Of a DNA stretch of 64,000 nucleotides, positions 12,333 to 23,565 are shown in pieces. This DNA comes from Vitellaria paradoxa (lineage: Eukaryota; Streptophyta; Magnoliopsida; Ericales; Sapotaceae). The stretch spans positions 310,001-374,000 of the forward strand of contig JAINTL010000033.1 of NCBI GenBank assembly GCA_019916065.1, in the 5' to 3' direction. The stretch's first letter is position 1. Each line of letters begins with the position of its first letter. Both the position numbers and the translations under genes were made by a program. The notes below the pieces were generated by a model. That model ran no database searches. It was given only the letters and a program-made list of their open reading frames with translations, and was not told where the DNA came from.

Positions 12333-14130
12333 TAAACCGTGATTTTTATGGTAATTCTGATAATTTATGTTTTAATATGTTTATTTTAGTTTAATTTTGT
12401 TTATTTATGTTATTTTGTTCATTTATGCAAGTTTTAGTAGAAAATACACCAAAATAGCTAGTTGGAACGAGATACATGCCCAATTTTGACGTAGAAGGAG
12501 TTCCAAAAATTAAAAGTGGTCTTCAGTAAAGTTATAGTAGACATCTCAAACTTTTTAAAAAGCTATTATGAGACAAAATTAGAGTTCGTTTGGGTCTTGA
12601 AAGATTGCTTAAAAGTCAAGGCTAGAAAGCTAGACAAATCCTAATCACCATAAGATTTGGGCATATCTTGAGTTTCCAATATATAATTGAGATGATTCAA
12701 AAGCCCAAAGTCAACTAAACATTCTTAGCTACAACTTTCATGAAGAGCCCAAGTCCAAAAGAAGTCTCCATCTACCCCGACATCAGCTTACAAGATTGCA
12801 CAATTCAGAATTCTTCAAATGATTCAACACGACACCCTGTTAGTATTTGGGTCATATCTTTTTGCTCACAACTCTGATTGATGCAATTATTTTTGGGTTG
12901 GAAAGAAAACTCAAAGGACTATAACTTTCATGCTGGAACCAAAGATTGATTCTGTGGTCTGGACACCCTTTCGAGTGGTCCGAACCACAGTGGGCAGCAT
13001 GCACAGGAAATTAAGTTAGGGTTTATGTTTATGCTTTATATATTGTTGTTCTTTCAGCCGTAAAGGGGGTTTTTTCTTCTCTGTAATTTTCAGATTCAGT
13101 TTTTCATTAGTATAGGTTAGTTTAGAGAGATTTTTTTGGCTTCGTTTATGAATTCAAGTTTGTAAATACTTCAGCACATTGTAAGTTCGTTTTGCATTTT
13201 ATTAATGAGTTCGTTTTCTTTTCTCTTTCTCTTTTTATTTATTGTTTTATTATTTCATCCATGCTAGGATAAATTTTTATTATTGATTCAACCCATCAAT
13301 GATGAGTGGATCTTTATTTGAATGTTGAATGTGATCGAATCCAAACATATACGTAAAAGTTGCATGTTAGGATTCTTGTTCTCTAAATCAACTCTTTAGT
13401 GTTTTCAAAAGCTTCAAAAACTTGTGTAATTGATCATATTTCCTTGAAATTACTGGTAACTACCCAAAATTACAACATTCTTAATAATTTGAAAACAAAC
13501 GAAATAGATTTAGATATGTTTTCTGGTTTTCTTTCTCTTTTGATTTTCAAAACCTTCAAAAACGTGTAATCTCAATCATATTTTATTAAAATCCTGATGA
13601 TTAAAACTTTCTTTATATTTTGAAATCAAAGAAAAGAGATATAGACCAAAGAATATTTTCAAGATGATATCTTTCCGGTTTTATTTATCCTAAACATGAT
13701 TTTAAAATCATATTTTGGAAATTAAAGTTTTCATGATAAAATCTTTTCGATTTACTTTTCCTAAATCTGAGCTGTAAACTGAGATAATAATCACATCCAA
13801 ATATGAGAATAAGGTATTCACCCAGATTTGTAAGTTCAATCAAGATCTTAAATTATCTTGAATGTGTAGTGTTATTGTTTTCATTCTAATTTAATTTAAT
13901 TGTTGCTATTTAATTTATTTATTTAGTAGATAGTAAATCAAAACTTTTCAAAACCCAAAACAAATTTTCTTTTTCTGTTTTTAAAACAAACCAGTAGGTA
14001 GAAGAACTTAGAAAGTCCTAGTGTTCAATCTCAAAGTTTCCTGTGAATTCGACCTCGGTCTCACCAAGTTAAAATTACACCGCACACCCTTGCACTTGGG
14101 GGTTAGTTTAGACGCAATATTTAGACACGG
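12333..14130 (+). mobile_element. Probable solo LTR or LTR fragment (Ty3-gypsy-like) in STELLO intron 1
   Basis: A 1.8 kb non-coding block has LTR-like order: a TATA box in GCTTTATATATTG at about 13035 followed by a T/C-rich leader, then a long T-rich U5-like region. Near the end (about 14040-14090) is CGACCTCGGTCTCACCAAG followed by CTTGCACTTGGGGG, a pattern common at the 3' ends of plant gypsy LTRs. No gag or pol adjoins it. The exact ends and target duplication were not found. Its promoter would point opposite to STELLO. Confidence 0.45.
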
Positions 14131-14289
14131 TCAAACAGCATATATTCTGCAACCAAAAGAAAATGAATTACCATTTTTTAATTTTTTTAAGCAAAACAAA
14201 GATATTTACAGCACTAAGTTGGTTTAACCCATGGCTACCCAATGTATTCCCCAATAGAGTGTAAGAGAGAAATTAAACCTATGGATAAG

Positions 14290-14690
14290 TCAAAATCCAA
14301 ACCCCCTACAAAATCCAAAAAAAGAAAAAAAACCACTTGAAGAGTTGACTCTATTCAAAACACTACACCCCAGAAAACACACTTCAAACTCATGCATAGA
14401 CTCTTCTACTCCTTTGAAAGATTTCTGGTTCTCCCATCCAAATTCACCACAGCAATGGTCAACCATGTTGGAGTTTCTCCATTCAAGGGGCAAATCAGCT
14501 ACTGCTTCAACTAGTTGAAGGTTCAGGCCATCTCAAAGAAATCCAAGGTAAGATGAGACATTCCCATAGCACCCTATACTGAATAAGTTGAAACTGTAAC
14601 TCCTAGGCACGCAACACACATTTAGCAAAACATGCCCCCTCTGCCTTAAACGTCATTTAAAGATCTTCCAAAGAGTTTCCTCACCAACCT
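14290..14690 (-). pseudogene. Fragment resembling the C-terminal end of a LINE ORF2
   Basis: The minus strand reads ENQKSFKGVEESMHEFEVCF followed by FFSFFGFC. This matches in pattern the ERN.RSFEG.E.S...K..FL stretch that closes plant LINE ORF2 after the zinc-knuckle domain. Upstream sequence to 14690 is compatible but degenerate. It lies in STELLO intron 1 in the same orientation as the gene. Confidence 0.45.
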
Positions 14691-15339
14691 TTGACATAAT
14701 TTATTTTTTAAAATAGTTTGCTAGCAGAACTTTTAAGGAGCATAATTAAACTATGTCAATTCATAATTTGGTACTAGCATCTGGTATAAGAGATGACAGA
14801 AATTGTTGGGGCAAGGGCTTGTCTCGTCGAAAAGCCTTAGGGCCAAAGTAGAGAGCAAAAAATCAGACAGAGATGTTTGCACAAAACTAGGCAGACATAA
14901 GAATGCATCAAGAAAAAATTTTAGGAGGACCAAATCAAAATATCAAGGGCTTTTCTCGATGCATATATTTAACTACCAAATGCATGCCACCACAAATGTG
15001 AATAAGCAAGCAAACAATGAATGGGAGAGATGTGGCCTTTTATGTGGGAAAATCCCTACAGGAAAAGCCACAGAACCTAGTCTTGCAAAATCGCAAGACT
15101 AGAATGGTAAAGTCAAGTAGAAAGAGAAACGAGTAACAACATAACTAATAAAACCTTACATGACTCAAGTCCACAAAGCACTGGAAGATTGCTTCTTGCC
15201 GAACCATACTGCACCCAAGTCCATGATCCTTTTTCTCAGTGCTTGACGAGTACAGAATCCATGACTGTACTTGTCATATAAGATTATACTAAATCCATAG
15301 CACCAACATTTATGAATCCACCAAGACAATATAAGTCTC

Positions 15340-16130
15340 AGAACCATTAAAACACCACACGACTGGGAATCCAGCAAGCCCTACAGTGTCATGTTATGGG
15401 TTGAAGTCTATAACAATGTAACCTTAGTAGTAGTTGTATTGATGTAATCTGTGCTTGTACTATGTCATGTTATAGGTTTGAAGTCTATATCTCATCCCTA
15501 CATTGTCCGTTGGAATTTGATCTTCCCCATTGCAGTGTCCTTTTCACAGTTTAATTTAGTTTTATTGGGATTCTATGCAAGTTAGCAGGATGTCTCACCA
15601 GAGCATTAGTTACTTCCACCTGAAAAAGTTGGTGGAGACACTAGGTACAAACAGCGCCTAATGCACGCCCTTAAGGGTCAAAATAAGGTTGCACACCCAT
15701 TCTGTTCATTGCTATTCTTAGCCCAGGAAGTTGATAAGGACATCCTTATGGTTTTATGTGTTTATTCATGATTATGCTTATGCCAAGAGTTGATTGATAG
15801 TTACCCAATAAGACTTATTTATATCTAGTGTTTATTAGACTGTCAGGGCTTTGTTAGCATATCCATGTAGTTGTCCATATTGTAAGAACTTTGAATGGGT
15901 TCTGGAGTATTGTTGTATTTGGAATTATTGAATATGAAAGCCAAATAACTTGTTTCCTTCCCCTCTAGTTTCTCTCATCCTCTCTGTAAGCTTTCTTTCT
16001 TCCCTTTCTTCTCTAAGCTTCCAATTCTCGCTTCAATTCTTCTTCTACTTCATCCATATTCTTCTTTGTCTGCATCAATACCCTACATGCTACATTTGAG
16101 CTATATTACTTGGACTTGAATAAAAGTGTC
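15340..16130 (+). other. Possible retrotransposon LTR remnant in STELLO intron 1
   Basis: It contains a duplicated TGTCATGTTAT.GGTTTGAAGTCTATA block (about 15390 and 15462), a TATTGTTGTATTTGGAATTAT promoter-like stretch near 15913 and a long pyrimidine-rich leader (15955-16070), as in many copia LTRs. No coding remnant was recognised next to it, so the call is weak. The rest of the intron (14690-15340, 16130-17020 and 17355-18699) shows nothing assignable. Confidence 0.3.
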
Positions 16131-17020
16131 AGGTGCAGGTATATATCCAAGTGTTAGATCTCTCAAAACCTAATGTTAGTATATTAGGATATAGGTCCAA
16201 AATTGGGTGAGGTACATGGAAAAGTTATGAATATTTATAGATAGTGTATATTGTGTAATATATTGACATGTAATACAGTTATTATTTAGAAATTTACTTG
16301 AAACTTGAAGAAAGAATGAGATTCTAATCTTCTCTCTATATGAAAGATTAAAAAAAATTTCTTAACCATCAAACTTATGTCTTTATTTTTTTAAGAGATG
16401 TTAAAAATTAGAGGATCCAAGTGTCCAATTCAAGTATAGGTGTTGAACACATATTTCATACCTTTACCCTTGCCGAATCCGAGGGACATGGGTACACTGG
16501 AGGAAATAAGAGTCTAAGTAACATAGCATATGAGAATAACAGCCTCTATATATCTTCTAGCCAATCCCTCCCCCCCACCCCCAGGGAAAAAAAAAATGAC
16601 ATGTCATCATTCATCGTTAAAAAAATCTTAGAAGTTCAAGGGATTAACAAGTAAAATATTATTTCCTTCATTTTTAGTGTACTTCATATGTGACTACGCG
16701 GGGATTGTGCCTGTTTACGTGCATTCACCAAGTGTCTAAAATTTTTTTTTGGTTCTAAAACAATTTCTAAAATAATAGGATATGAAAGAATTCGTTTTCG
16801 GCACGGGTTGAGATGTCCAACTAATGTTGGTATCCTGCCTGCATACGTAATCCTTTATTGCTTAAATGGTAAAACAGTATAAATATATTCAGCTTAATCC
16901 AAAAGGCCAAACGGTTATCCAGCATCTTACCTGGAATCCCAATATTTTAAAGAGAATGAAAATTTATTGTTTATATTAGACTTATATTCTCTTAACACAC
17001 CCGCCCACATCAAACTGACT

Positions 17021-17352
17021 TTTTGGAACGGGCCAAACATGCAATTATTCACTATCAGGCTGACGGTGATATTGAATCTAGGACTTTTACTTGCTTTGAT
17101 ACCATTTTAAACTTTAGCTACTATCTCATCTAAAACTTAAATTGATACAAGAATGACAACTTTATTAATTTATAATTAGATGACTTTTAGGAATGGACGA
17201 AACACGCAACCATTCACTACTAGGCTGACAGTGATATTTGAATCTAAGGCTTTTAGTTGCTTTGATACCATGTTAAATTTTAGTCACCATCTCACCTAAA
17301 AGCAAAATTGTTAGCAAGAATGACAACTTTATTATTTATAATTAGATTTACT
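17021..17352. repeat. Two-copy tandem repeat of about 165 bp with a PBS-like core
   Basis: Units at 17021-17185 and 17186-17352 share GGAA.GG.C.AAACA.GCAA, CATTCACTA, AGGCTGAC.GTGATAT, TTGCTTTGATACCAT and CAAGAATGACAACTTTATTA. On the minus strand each unit reads ATGGTATCAAAGCAA, close to the initiator-Met tRNA primer-binding site of plant retrotransposons, so the unit may derive from a retroelement leader. Confidence 0.7.
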
Positions 17353-20300
17353 TTCTATCAAAACAACCCCTCGCATTGGCAACAAGGAAAACACAAAATA
17401 ATTACATAAAGATAAAAGATAATATGTCTAATTATTTCCCTGTTTATATTACTATTTTTTTACCATTTAAAATCTCAAAAAACAAAATCGCTAACTCCTA
17501 AAAGAGCTTAGGAATTTAAGCAATAGCAAAGCAATTTCTTGTTAACATCCCATTTTATGGAAATAACATAATTTGTCTGTATTGACACTCATAACATAAC
17601 AGGCATCATGCATTTCTATCCTAAATATACATTTAGAGTCTCTCAAGTCATTAGACATATCCAACTTAAAAGTCATCCTTATTTTGTTACTCAATGAAGG
17701 CACATTACAACCATCAAGGTTGTATATGAATTTTTAGTTTGCAATTGTCGCTCTATCTAGGGTAATAAATTGTGCTAAAGCAAATGCTAAGAAGCCTGTT
17801 ATCACATCTAAAGCATGTATTTTATGGTTACCTGCAGCCCTTAGTGCAAAATAGCAAATCCGAAGGAACCACCAGAGTAATGCACATATATTCGAGAATA
17901 TTCCTTCGTTTTCCACTCATCTGTCTCAACATCATCATAGCAAACATGAATACCTTTATTATGCTGGAAAATCCATTCTATCCAACATGTAACATCAGTT
18001 CATTAAAACACCATAGCCATCCAGTGGGATGCACTGCTTGATAATAACAATTCCTACATTCTTTAAACTCAGGGCTCTGTTCATGGCAAATATAGGTAGT
18101 ATTAGAACTTCAATTGATAAAATTATCTGTTAGAAACCAAAGGAGTGTAGACATTCTTTCCGTTCATTTCAAAATTTTGACGTCAACTAACTTCAAGAAC
18201 AAAGAGAAAATGAGCTTAACAACCTAGATCTATCTAGGAATGGCAAGCAAAAGAAACCATTTCACATTGATTTGCAGAGTATTTTGGGAACCTTGACTTT
18301 TGGCTATAAACATCTTAAAGATCTTATACAAGCTTTTATAGAACCAAGCCTGAGGTCCTTTGAGGAATTCTATTGATAAACCTATCTCCACCTTTGTTTA
18401 AAATCTAGCAATGGTTCTATTGCCCATGTGATTGAGACAATAAAGGAGGCTAATAAAGGAGGCCAAACTGAGAAAAGCCTCCTTTATAGTCATATTAGTC
18501 ATCGTCACCTTGACTAACTAAAGTTAAAATTGAAGGGCCTAAATTTATTGATAATTTTATACAGAGGAAACACCCCTGAATTCCAGCATGACCTCAGAAA
18601 GCAAGAAGTGCCACTAAGAAGCAGATATATCAACAAAGATCATGTGGAATATGTGCAACTGAGTTGGTGAGTAACACGAATATGTCACAGCCAACTTACT
18701 TATATACTTGATCCAACTGGCTTTGCTCAATTGCTAGGTCTGCATCAGCTTGCATTGACAGAATGACCACAGTTTTAAATATCCGGCCATACAGCAATCT
18801 CCATTCCAAAGCCGTGCGTTCCACGGGTCCACCAACAAACATGATAAGCACAACATTGCCAAAATTCTTCCTCCACCGAATCAGATTCCCAATTTCGTAA
18901 TTCACCATTCCTGATTCCTTTACACCAAGATGAACAGAAGGTAGCTTTTGAGGAATAAATTCCTTTCTATCCCCATCACCAGTGGTTGAACTCTTCCTAT
19001 CCAATTCTATTGACATCAGCCTTGGTTGCAGGTACCCAACAGCAAGTAAATCCTTAAGCCAAGCTGCTGTAAACTTCAAATCCTTATCAGTCCAAAATCC
19101 TTCTTTAGCCATTGAATAGCTTAGCTCCAAAATTCTTTCAGACAACATGTACTTCCCTGACTTCCATGAAACCAAAAACTTAACCAGACGACCCACATTT
19201 ACATGGAGATCCTTCTCTTCTGAAAATGGGTATGCTTCTACTTTATCCAGTCGATGAATGGTGGGATAAACCATAGCACAGCCACCAATCTCCCACAATA
19301 GCCTCTGAGCCCAGTATCCTCTGAGTACATCAGAAGCCATTGTGCTAACAGAAACAGGAAGCATCAGAGCCCAAAATGCATTATAATGGAACATTGAATT
19401 GAATGAATTCATTGGCACCATTATACCTTGAGGCAGAGCAACTTTTGGAGCATGCTCATCAAACCTTATATCAAATGCTTCTGAACCCGACTTCCGAGTG
19501 GAATAGAAAACTGAGTCAACATCTGGTAGGCCATTAGATATACCCTGCTGTACATATTGCATTCCACCATTCACTTCAGTATAAAATTCTTCGTGCCCAA
19601 CTTCACCCACATTTTCTAATGGCAGGCCCCTAGGCCAGACTGACCTCTGCCCGAAATGGACATATGGATTCACAACTGTCCTATTCGAGCCCGCACGAGT
19701 ATACTGAAGAATCCTCTGCTGCTTTGCGACTGGCCCTTCCAAATCCAAATCAAAATGCTTCCCAAGGTCTCCACCAATCACTTCCCCACGATCATCCGCG
19801 TCAAATATCCACTTAGCGCCGTGTTGGATTGCAAAAAGATACCCAACACTCTTCCTAACATAAGAATCATAAGGGAGGTAATCAACAACTCTGAACCCCA
19901 AACTGGCTTGCTGCTCCATTGACAAGAAAATTGCACCTTTTAGGTTCCAATCCTTCGGGGTCCTTGAATTACCAACTGCAAGGACTTGCCAGCCCTTCAT
20001 TCTAACAAGGCTATGAAGCGAATCGGAAGGGTAATCCGATACAGAAACTACAATCCATTGATCTGCGCGGAAGGAGGTGAAAGGGGAAGATTTCCACAAT
20101 GGGTGGGATTGAATTGTAGTGAATCTCAGGGTATTCGATCTTTTGGGGCATTCTTGGGTTTTGGGTTCGGACAGAGGAGGGCGGCGGGGCTGCCGGCATT
20201 GAGGAGGAAGAAGAAGGCGGCGACCGTGAGGGCTAGGAGGGAAAAAGTGAAGATCTTGAAGGAGTTGTCGGAGACCCAGGTGGAGAAATCGAGGTTTTTG

Positions 20301-20398
20301 GACTCGGTGAAGCGATGTGAGGGGTGGGTTGGGTTGGATTTGGAACGGGGTTTTGAGGGTTTTGTGGGTGACTGATCTTGGACTACCAACGAACCCAT

Positions 20399-20600
20399 AA
20401 CAGAGCCCCAAAAGAAATACAGGAATTCAATAGCTATCTATGATCTGAGAATTTGCAACCTCTCGCTCTCATCAAATCTTAATACACAAACTGTGAGATG
20501 TGAGTGAGTTGGTTTGGTGGTGTTTGATTTGGCTGCCGACAGTTTTGTTAACGTTAATTACTAAACTGACGCGTCTATGCAGCACGTGAAAGAGCTGTAA
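20399..20600 (-). promoter_or_regulatory. STELLO upstream region with G-box and CGCG elements
   Basis: Upstream of the STELLO start the strand carries a G-box CACGTG at 20583-20588 and ACGCGT, a CAMTA-type CGCG core, at 20569-20574. No clear TATA box is visible. Function is inferred from motif presence only. Confidence 0.4.
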
Positions 20601-21572
20601 CCTGAGACAAACGAAGGGCATGGCTTTGGCTTCAGCTTTGGATAGGAGTTCGCTTGATTCACACGCCCCCAGTAGAAGAGGAGTCGATGCTCATCTTTCC
20701 TCCTCTGTCCAACGACCGGTGGTTGATTTGGTCATTGCTCATCACCAATGCTTCAGTTCTCAGTACACAGTAATAAATTTTAAATTGTTTTGTTTCTTTG
20801 TTGAGGTTCGCCGACTAGTGCTTAGTGGTTACTTGAGCGAGCGACCGGGCCGGATTACCCTTAGGAATCTCGGGGAATTCAATCTTTTAGCAACTTTTAT
20901 CAATTGACATTGTTTAATGGTCAGTGTGAAATAAAAAGAAAAAAATAGGAAAATTTTATAATTAATCACTTATTTGTGAGGCATTTCTAGAGAAAAAAAT
21001 AAAAGAAATAAAAAATTAAATTGAAATAAATTTTTTAAAGCTTTTATCTTCTCACAAAGCTAGGAAAAATGAGAAAAAAATAAATTAAAAAACTTTTAAA
21101 ATGATATATTTATTCATAAAATAAAAAATAAAAAAATAAATTACAAACATATCTTATAACTAAATAAATTGACTACCATCCGACTCCTCAAAGAATTTAA
21201 TGGTAAAATAATAATTTATTATTTCTTTTTCTTCCATTTCTTCTCAACCAACAAATAAAGAGAAAGAAAATTATTATCTTTTTTTTTACTTACAAACAAA
21301 TAGAAAGAGAAATATTATTATTTTCTCTTTTTTTATTTTCTCCTAACTAACATTTTTTTCTTTCTCCTAAACTCAAAATGACATATCAGCAACTTTTAAA
21401 AATATGAGTAATTTTTTGTGTAAAAAATAAAAAAAAAAAAGTTAACAATTGAATATTAAACAAACAGGCAAAAAAACAAAAATTGAAAAAAAAAATTGAA
21501 CAATCAAACCGGCCCTATATTAATGAAATGCTATTGTTTAATGACAGTTTTAGATTAGCCAGGATATAAAAT

Positions 21573-21618
21573 ACTATCTAATATAATTTTTTTTTTGGTA
21601 AGTAACTATCTAATATAA
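21573..21618 (-). mobile_element. Eighteen-bp retroposon tail with perfect 14-bp target duplication
   Basis: The 14-mer ACTATCTAATATAA stands at 21573-21586 and again at 21605-21618. Between them are ten T and GGTAAGTA (21587-21604), which on the minus strand is TACTTACC plus A10. This looks like the extreme 3' end of a LINE or SINE with its poly(A), inserted by target-primed reverse transcription and truncated almost completely. Confidence 0.6.
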
Positions 21619-21647
21619 TGCATTTAAAATGATGTTTAGTTCAATTA

Positions 21648-22008
21648 GAGGCGTTTGGAGGTTCAAAAATAAGAAAAAAGTGAAACTTTTAATAGTTTTT
21701 CTTTTTTGTGTATTTTTTTAGTTACATTTTTTTGTATGTTTAGTAGAACAAAGTGTATTTTTAATATTTTTTGTAACTTTTAGGTGTTTAGTAAACTTTT
21801 TTACTGTAGTAAATAAAAAAAGTGATAACTTTTGTATGTTTGGTATGTTTTTTACGGTAGCAAATCAAAAAAATTGTAACTTTTTATTTTATTTTTACTG
21901 TAGTAAATCAAAAAAGTGAAAAAAATTATAGTTCTACCGAACGCACCAAAAGTTACAAAATGTACATTTTAGTACTTTTTTACTAGTTTTTGAGACTCCA
22001 AACGGGCC
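21648..22008. mobile_element. MITE with GAGGCGTTTGGAG / CTCCAAACGGGCC ends
   Basis: The terminal inverted repeat is GAGGCGTTTGGAG at the left and CTCCAAACGGGCC at the right, flanked by TTA (21645-21647) and TAG (22009-22011). The body has repeated TTACTGTAGTAAAT.AAAAAAGTG words. It has no coding capacity. Confidence 0.6.
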
Positions 22009-23325
22009 TAGCTATTTCTAAAGCAAAATTTTGCCAAATCTCAACTAAGTTTTGCTCGATGATAAATTTTCTTTTCCAAACAAAATTTTCATGTTCAAAA
22101 TACTTTCGGAAAACAAGTTTATTTTTCATTTTTTTTTAAATTTAATCTTAAAGTTGGCTTTTGGCGAGGACGTCTTCGACCAGATAAAAGACACAAAATT
22201 ACATTTTGTAATCCCATTCATCATTTGTAACACACAATTTTACACTTCCAACAAAAAAAAAATCCCCATTCATGATTTTCAATGTACAGTAATGTCTTTT
22301 TAATTAGAACTAGCTCTTTCTTTGTTTTAAAGAGCTATGGTAAAAAAAAAATTGCACCTTTTCCAGACCAATGCTGTGGTATAATTCTAAACTTTTTCCA
22401 AACCCAATGCTGTGGTATATATAGATGATATTTTTTTATTTTCCCTAATTGATGCTTGTCATGAGATCTCCCAACCAAATCTCATCAAATTGTTTGTAAT
22501 ATCGGACTATAACTTTTTAAGGGGGAAAAAAATGCTTTTGGTTTCACTCAAAATTTAATTTCTTGAGACATGGCAAGGAGTTATCAACTTTAAATTTAGA
22601 AAGTCAACATAGTCATTCAAGACCATTAGATTAAAATTCAAATCGGTCAAGATATATTGATATTTTTTTTAAATTAAAATAGTGTGAATATATTTGACCG
22701 TTAAATTTTTATTTAACGGTCCTAGATCAATGTCACATGCCAACACCCTATATTTTCTTCAACCTTAACCCATATCTGCCAATATTTGCTTTAGTTTCCC
22801 AATCAACTTATCTCTATCAAACAAGTTTAACAATTTTTGGGAATTATTAATTACATAAGAGATTTTTGTTTCCATAGTTGCTTGATTTACCTCACACTTG
22901 TCCGAACGTGCTTAAAAAAGTCATTTCAATGAACGAAAGAGCAAACAAAAGATGTTGAAATCCTTAAAATCAAATCTCTCTCTCTCTCTCCCTCTCTTTC
23001 AATTAGGGATAGATTCAAGATTTATGAATTTGTTTGAATTGATATAAAATAAACAATAGGAGATAAAGTCACAAAGAATTTAAAGTAAGTGAGCTGGGTT
23101 GAGTTACAAAAATTTATATCGAACTAAATTTGAAAAAAAAAATTACACTAAAAAAAATAAAACAAAATAAAATTGTGCCAGCTACTAGGGCTATAGTCCA
23201 GATGAACCCATACCTACGTTCCCCCATGCTTCCAGCTCTTCAATTCCCTGAGAAACCAATAAAGGCCTTGTTGGAGTGGTACAAAAAAATAGAAAATTGT
23301 GTTTAAGTCATACTTTGTAATCTTT

Positions 23326-23395
23326 GTAAGGTTATTAGTCACTCCAAAAAAAAGATAATTTTTAAGTCATATTTATGTAGAAAATTTGTGATTAG
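23326..23395 (+). repeat. Left imperfect TIR of the MULE
   Basis: The left end AAGGTTATTAGTCACTCCAA lines up with the reverse complement of the right end, AAGGATTTTAGTCATACCGA. Both continue through an A run to AGTCATATTTATGTAGAAA and AGTCACACTTGCAAGAAA respectively. Identity is roughly two thirds over 60-70 bp. Confidence 0.6.
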
Positions 23396-23565
23396 GTAAC
23401 ACTTTTGAGTGGGTCCCACGAGTTTGTTGTAATATAATTTCTAATATACTAAGATACCCTTTATTTCTATAATTAAGTTAGATAGGAGTTTGCCGGGAGA
23501 TCGTGCTAACCGAGAATCACGCTTCTTCCGTTTTTGGGTTTTCGTTCTTATAAATCGCGGTGAAG

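Larger units (their letters stand above)
11331..20398 (-). pseudogene. STL: STELLO-type (DUF288) Golgi protein, three exons, with three lesions
   Basis: Exons are 20398-18700, 12011-11885 and 11804-11331. The junctions are in phase: the codon split after VY rejoins as K before YLPKIF, and DK joins VPNSW. STELLO proteins are type II Golgi membrane proteins that bind cellulose synthase and help assemble its complex. The N-terminus shows a basic cytosolic tail and one membrane helix at about residues 48-67. The lumenal domain includes DQWIVVSVSDYPSDSL, GNSRTPKDWNLKG, DADDRGE and the C-terminal DSPQNFD and DPLLMELV. Expected length is about 765 residues, as in the family. As written the frame breaks at the C4 runs at 20145-20148 and 20083-20086, each one base too long for the family reading, and an in-frame TAG stands at 11732-11730, 133 codons before the native stop. 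Everything else is well conserved, so assembly error or very recent decay are both possible. Confidence 0.85.
20900..23325. other. AT-rich gene-free stretch between STELLO and the MULE
   Basis: Besides the MITE at 21648-22008 and the micro-insertion at 21573-21618 it contains very AT-rich sequence, A runs and a CT microsatellite at about 22978-23000. No gene was recognised. Confidence 0.6.

Noticed and set aside
14021..14227. 68-codon plus-strand frame
   Set aside because: Lies across the end of the LTR-like block; the apparent peptide is the LTR end sequence.
18696..20411. 571-codon open frame starting at 20411 taken as a complete protein
   Set aside because: Its first about 100 codons are out of frame with the STELLO N-terminus; the genuine start (MGSLVVQDQ) is at 20398 in another frame and the C-terminus is in distal exons.
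20620..20907. Plus-strand 95-codon frame upstream of STELLO
   Set aside because: No recognisable domain, no splice partner and no promoter support; it ends in AT-rich sequence.
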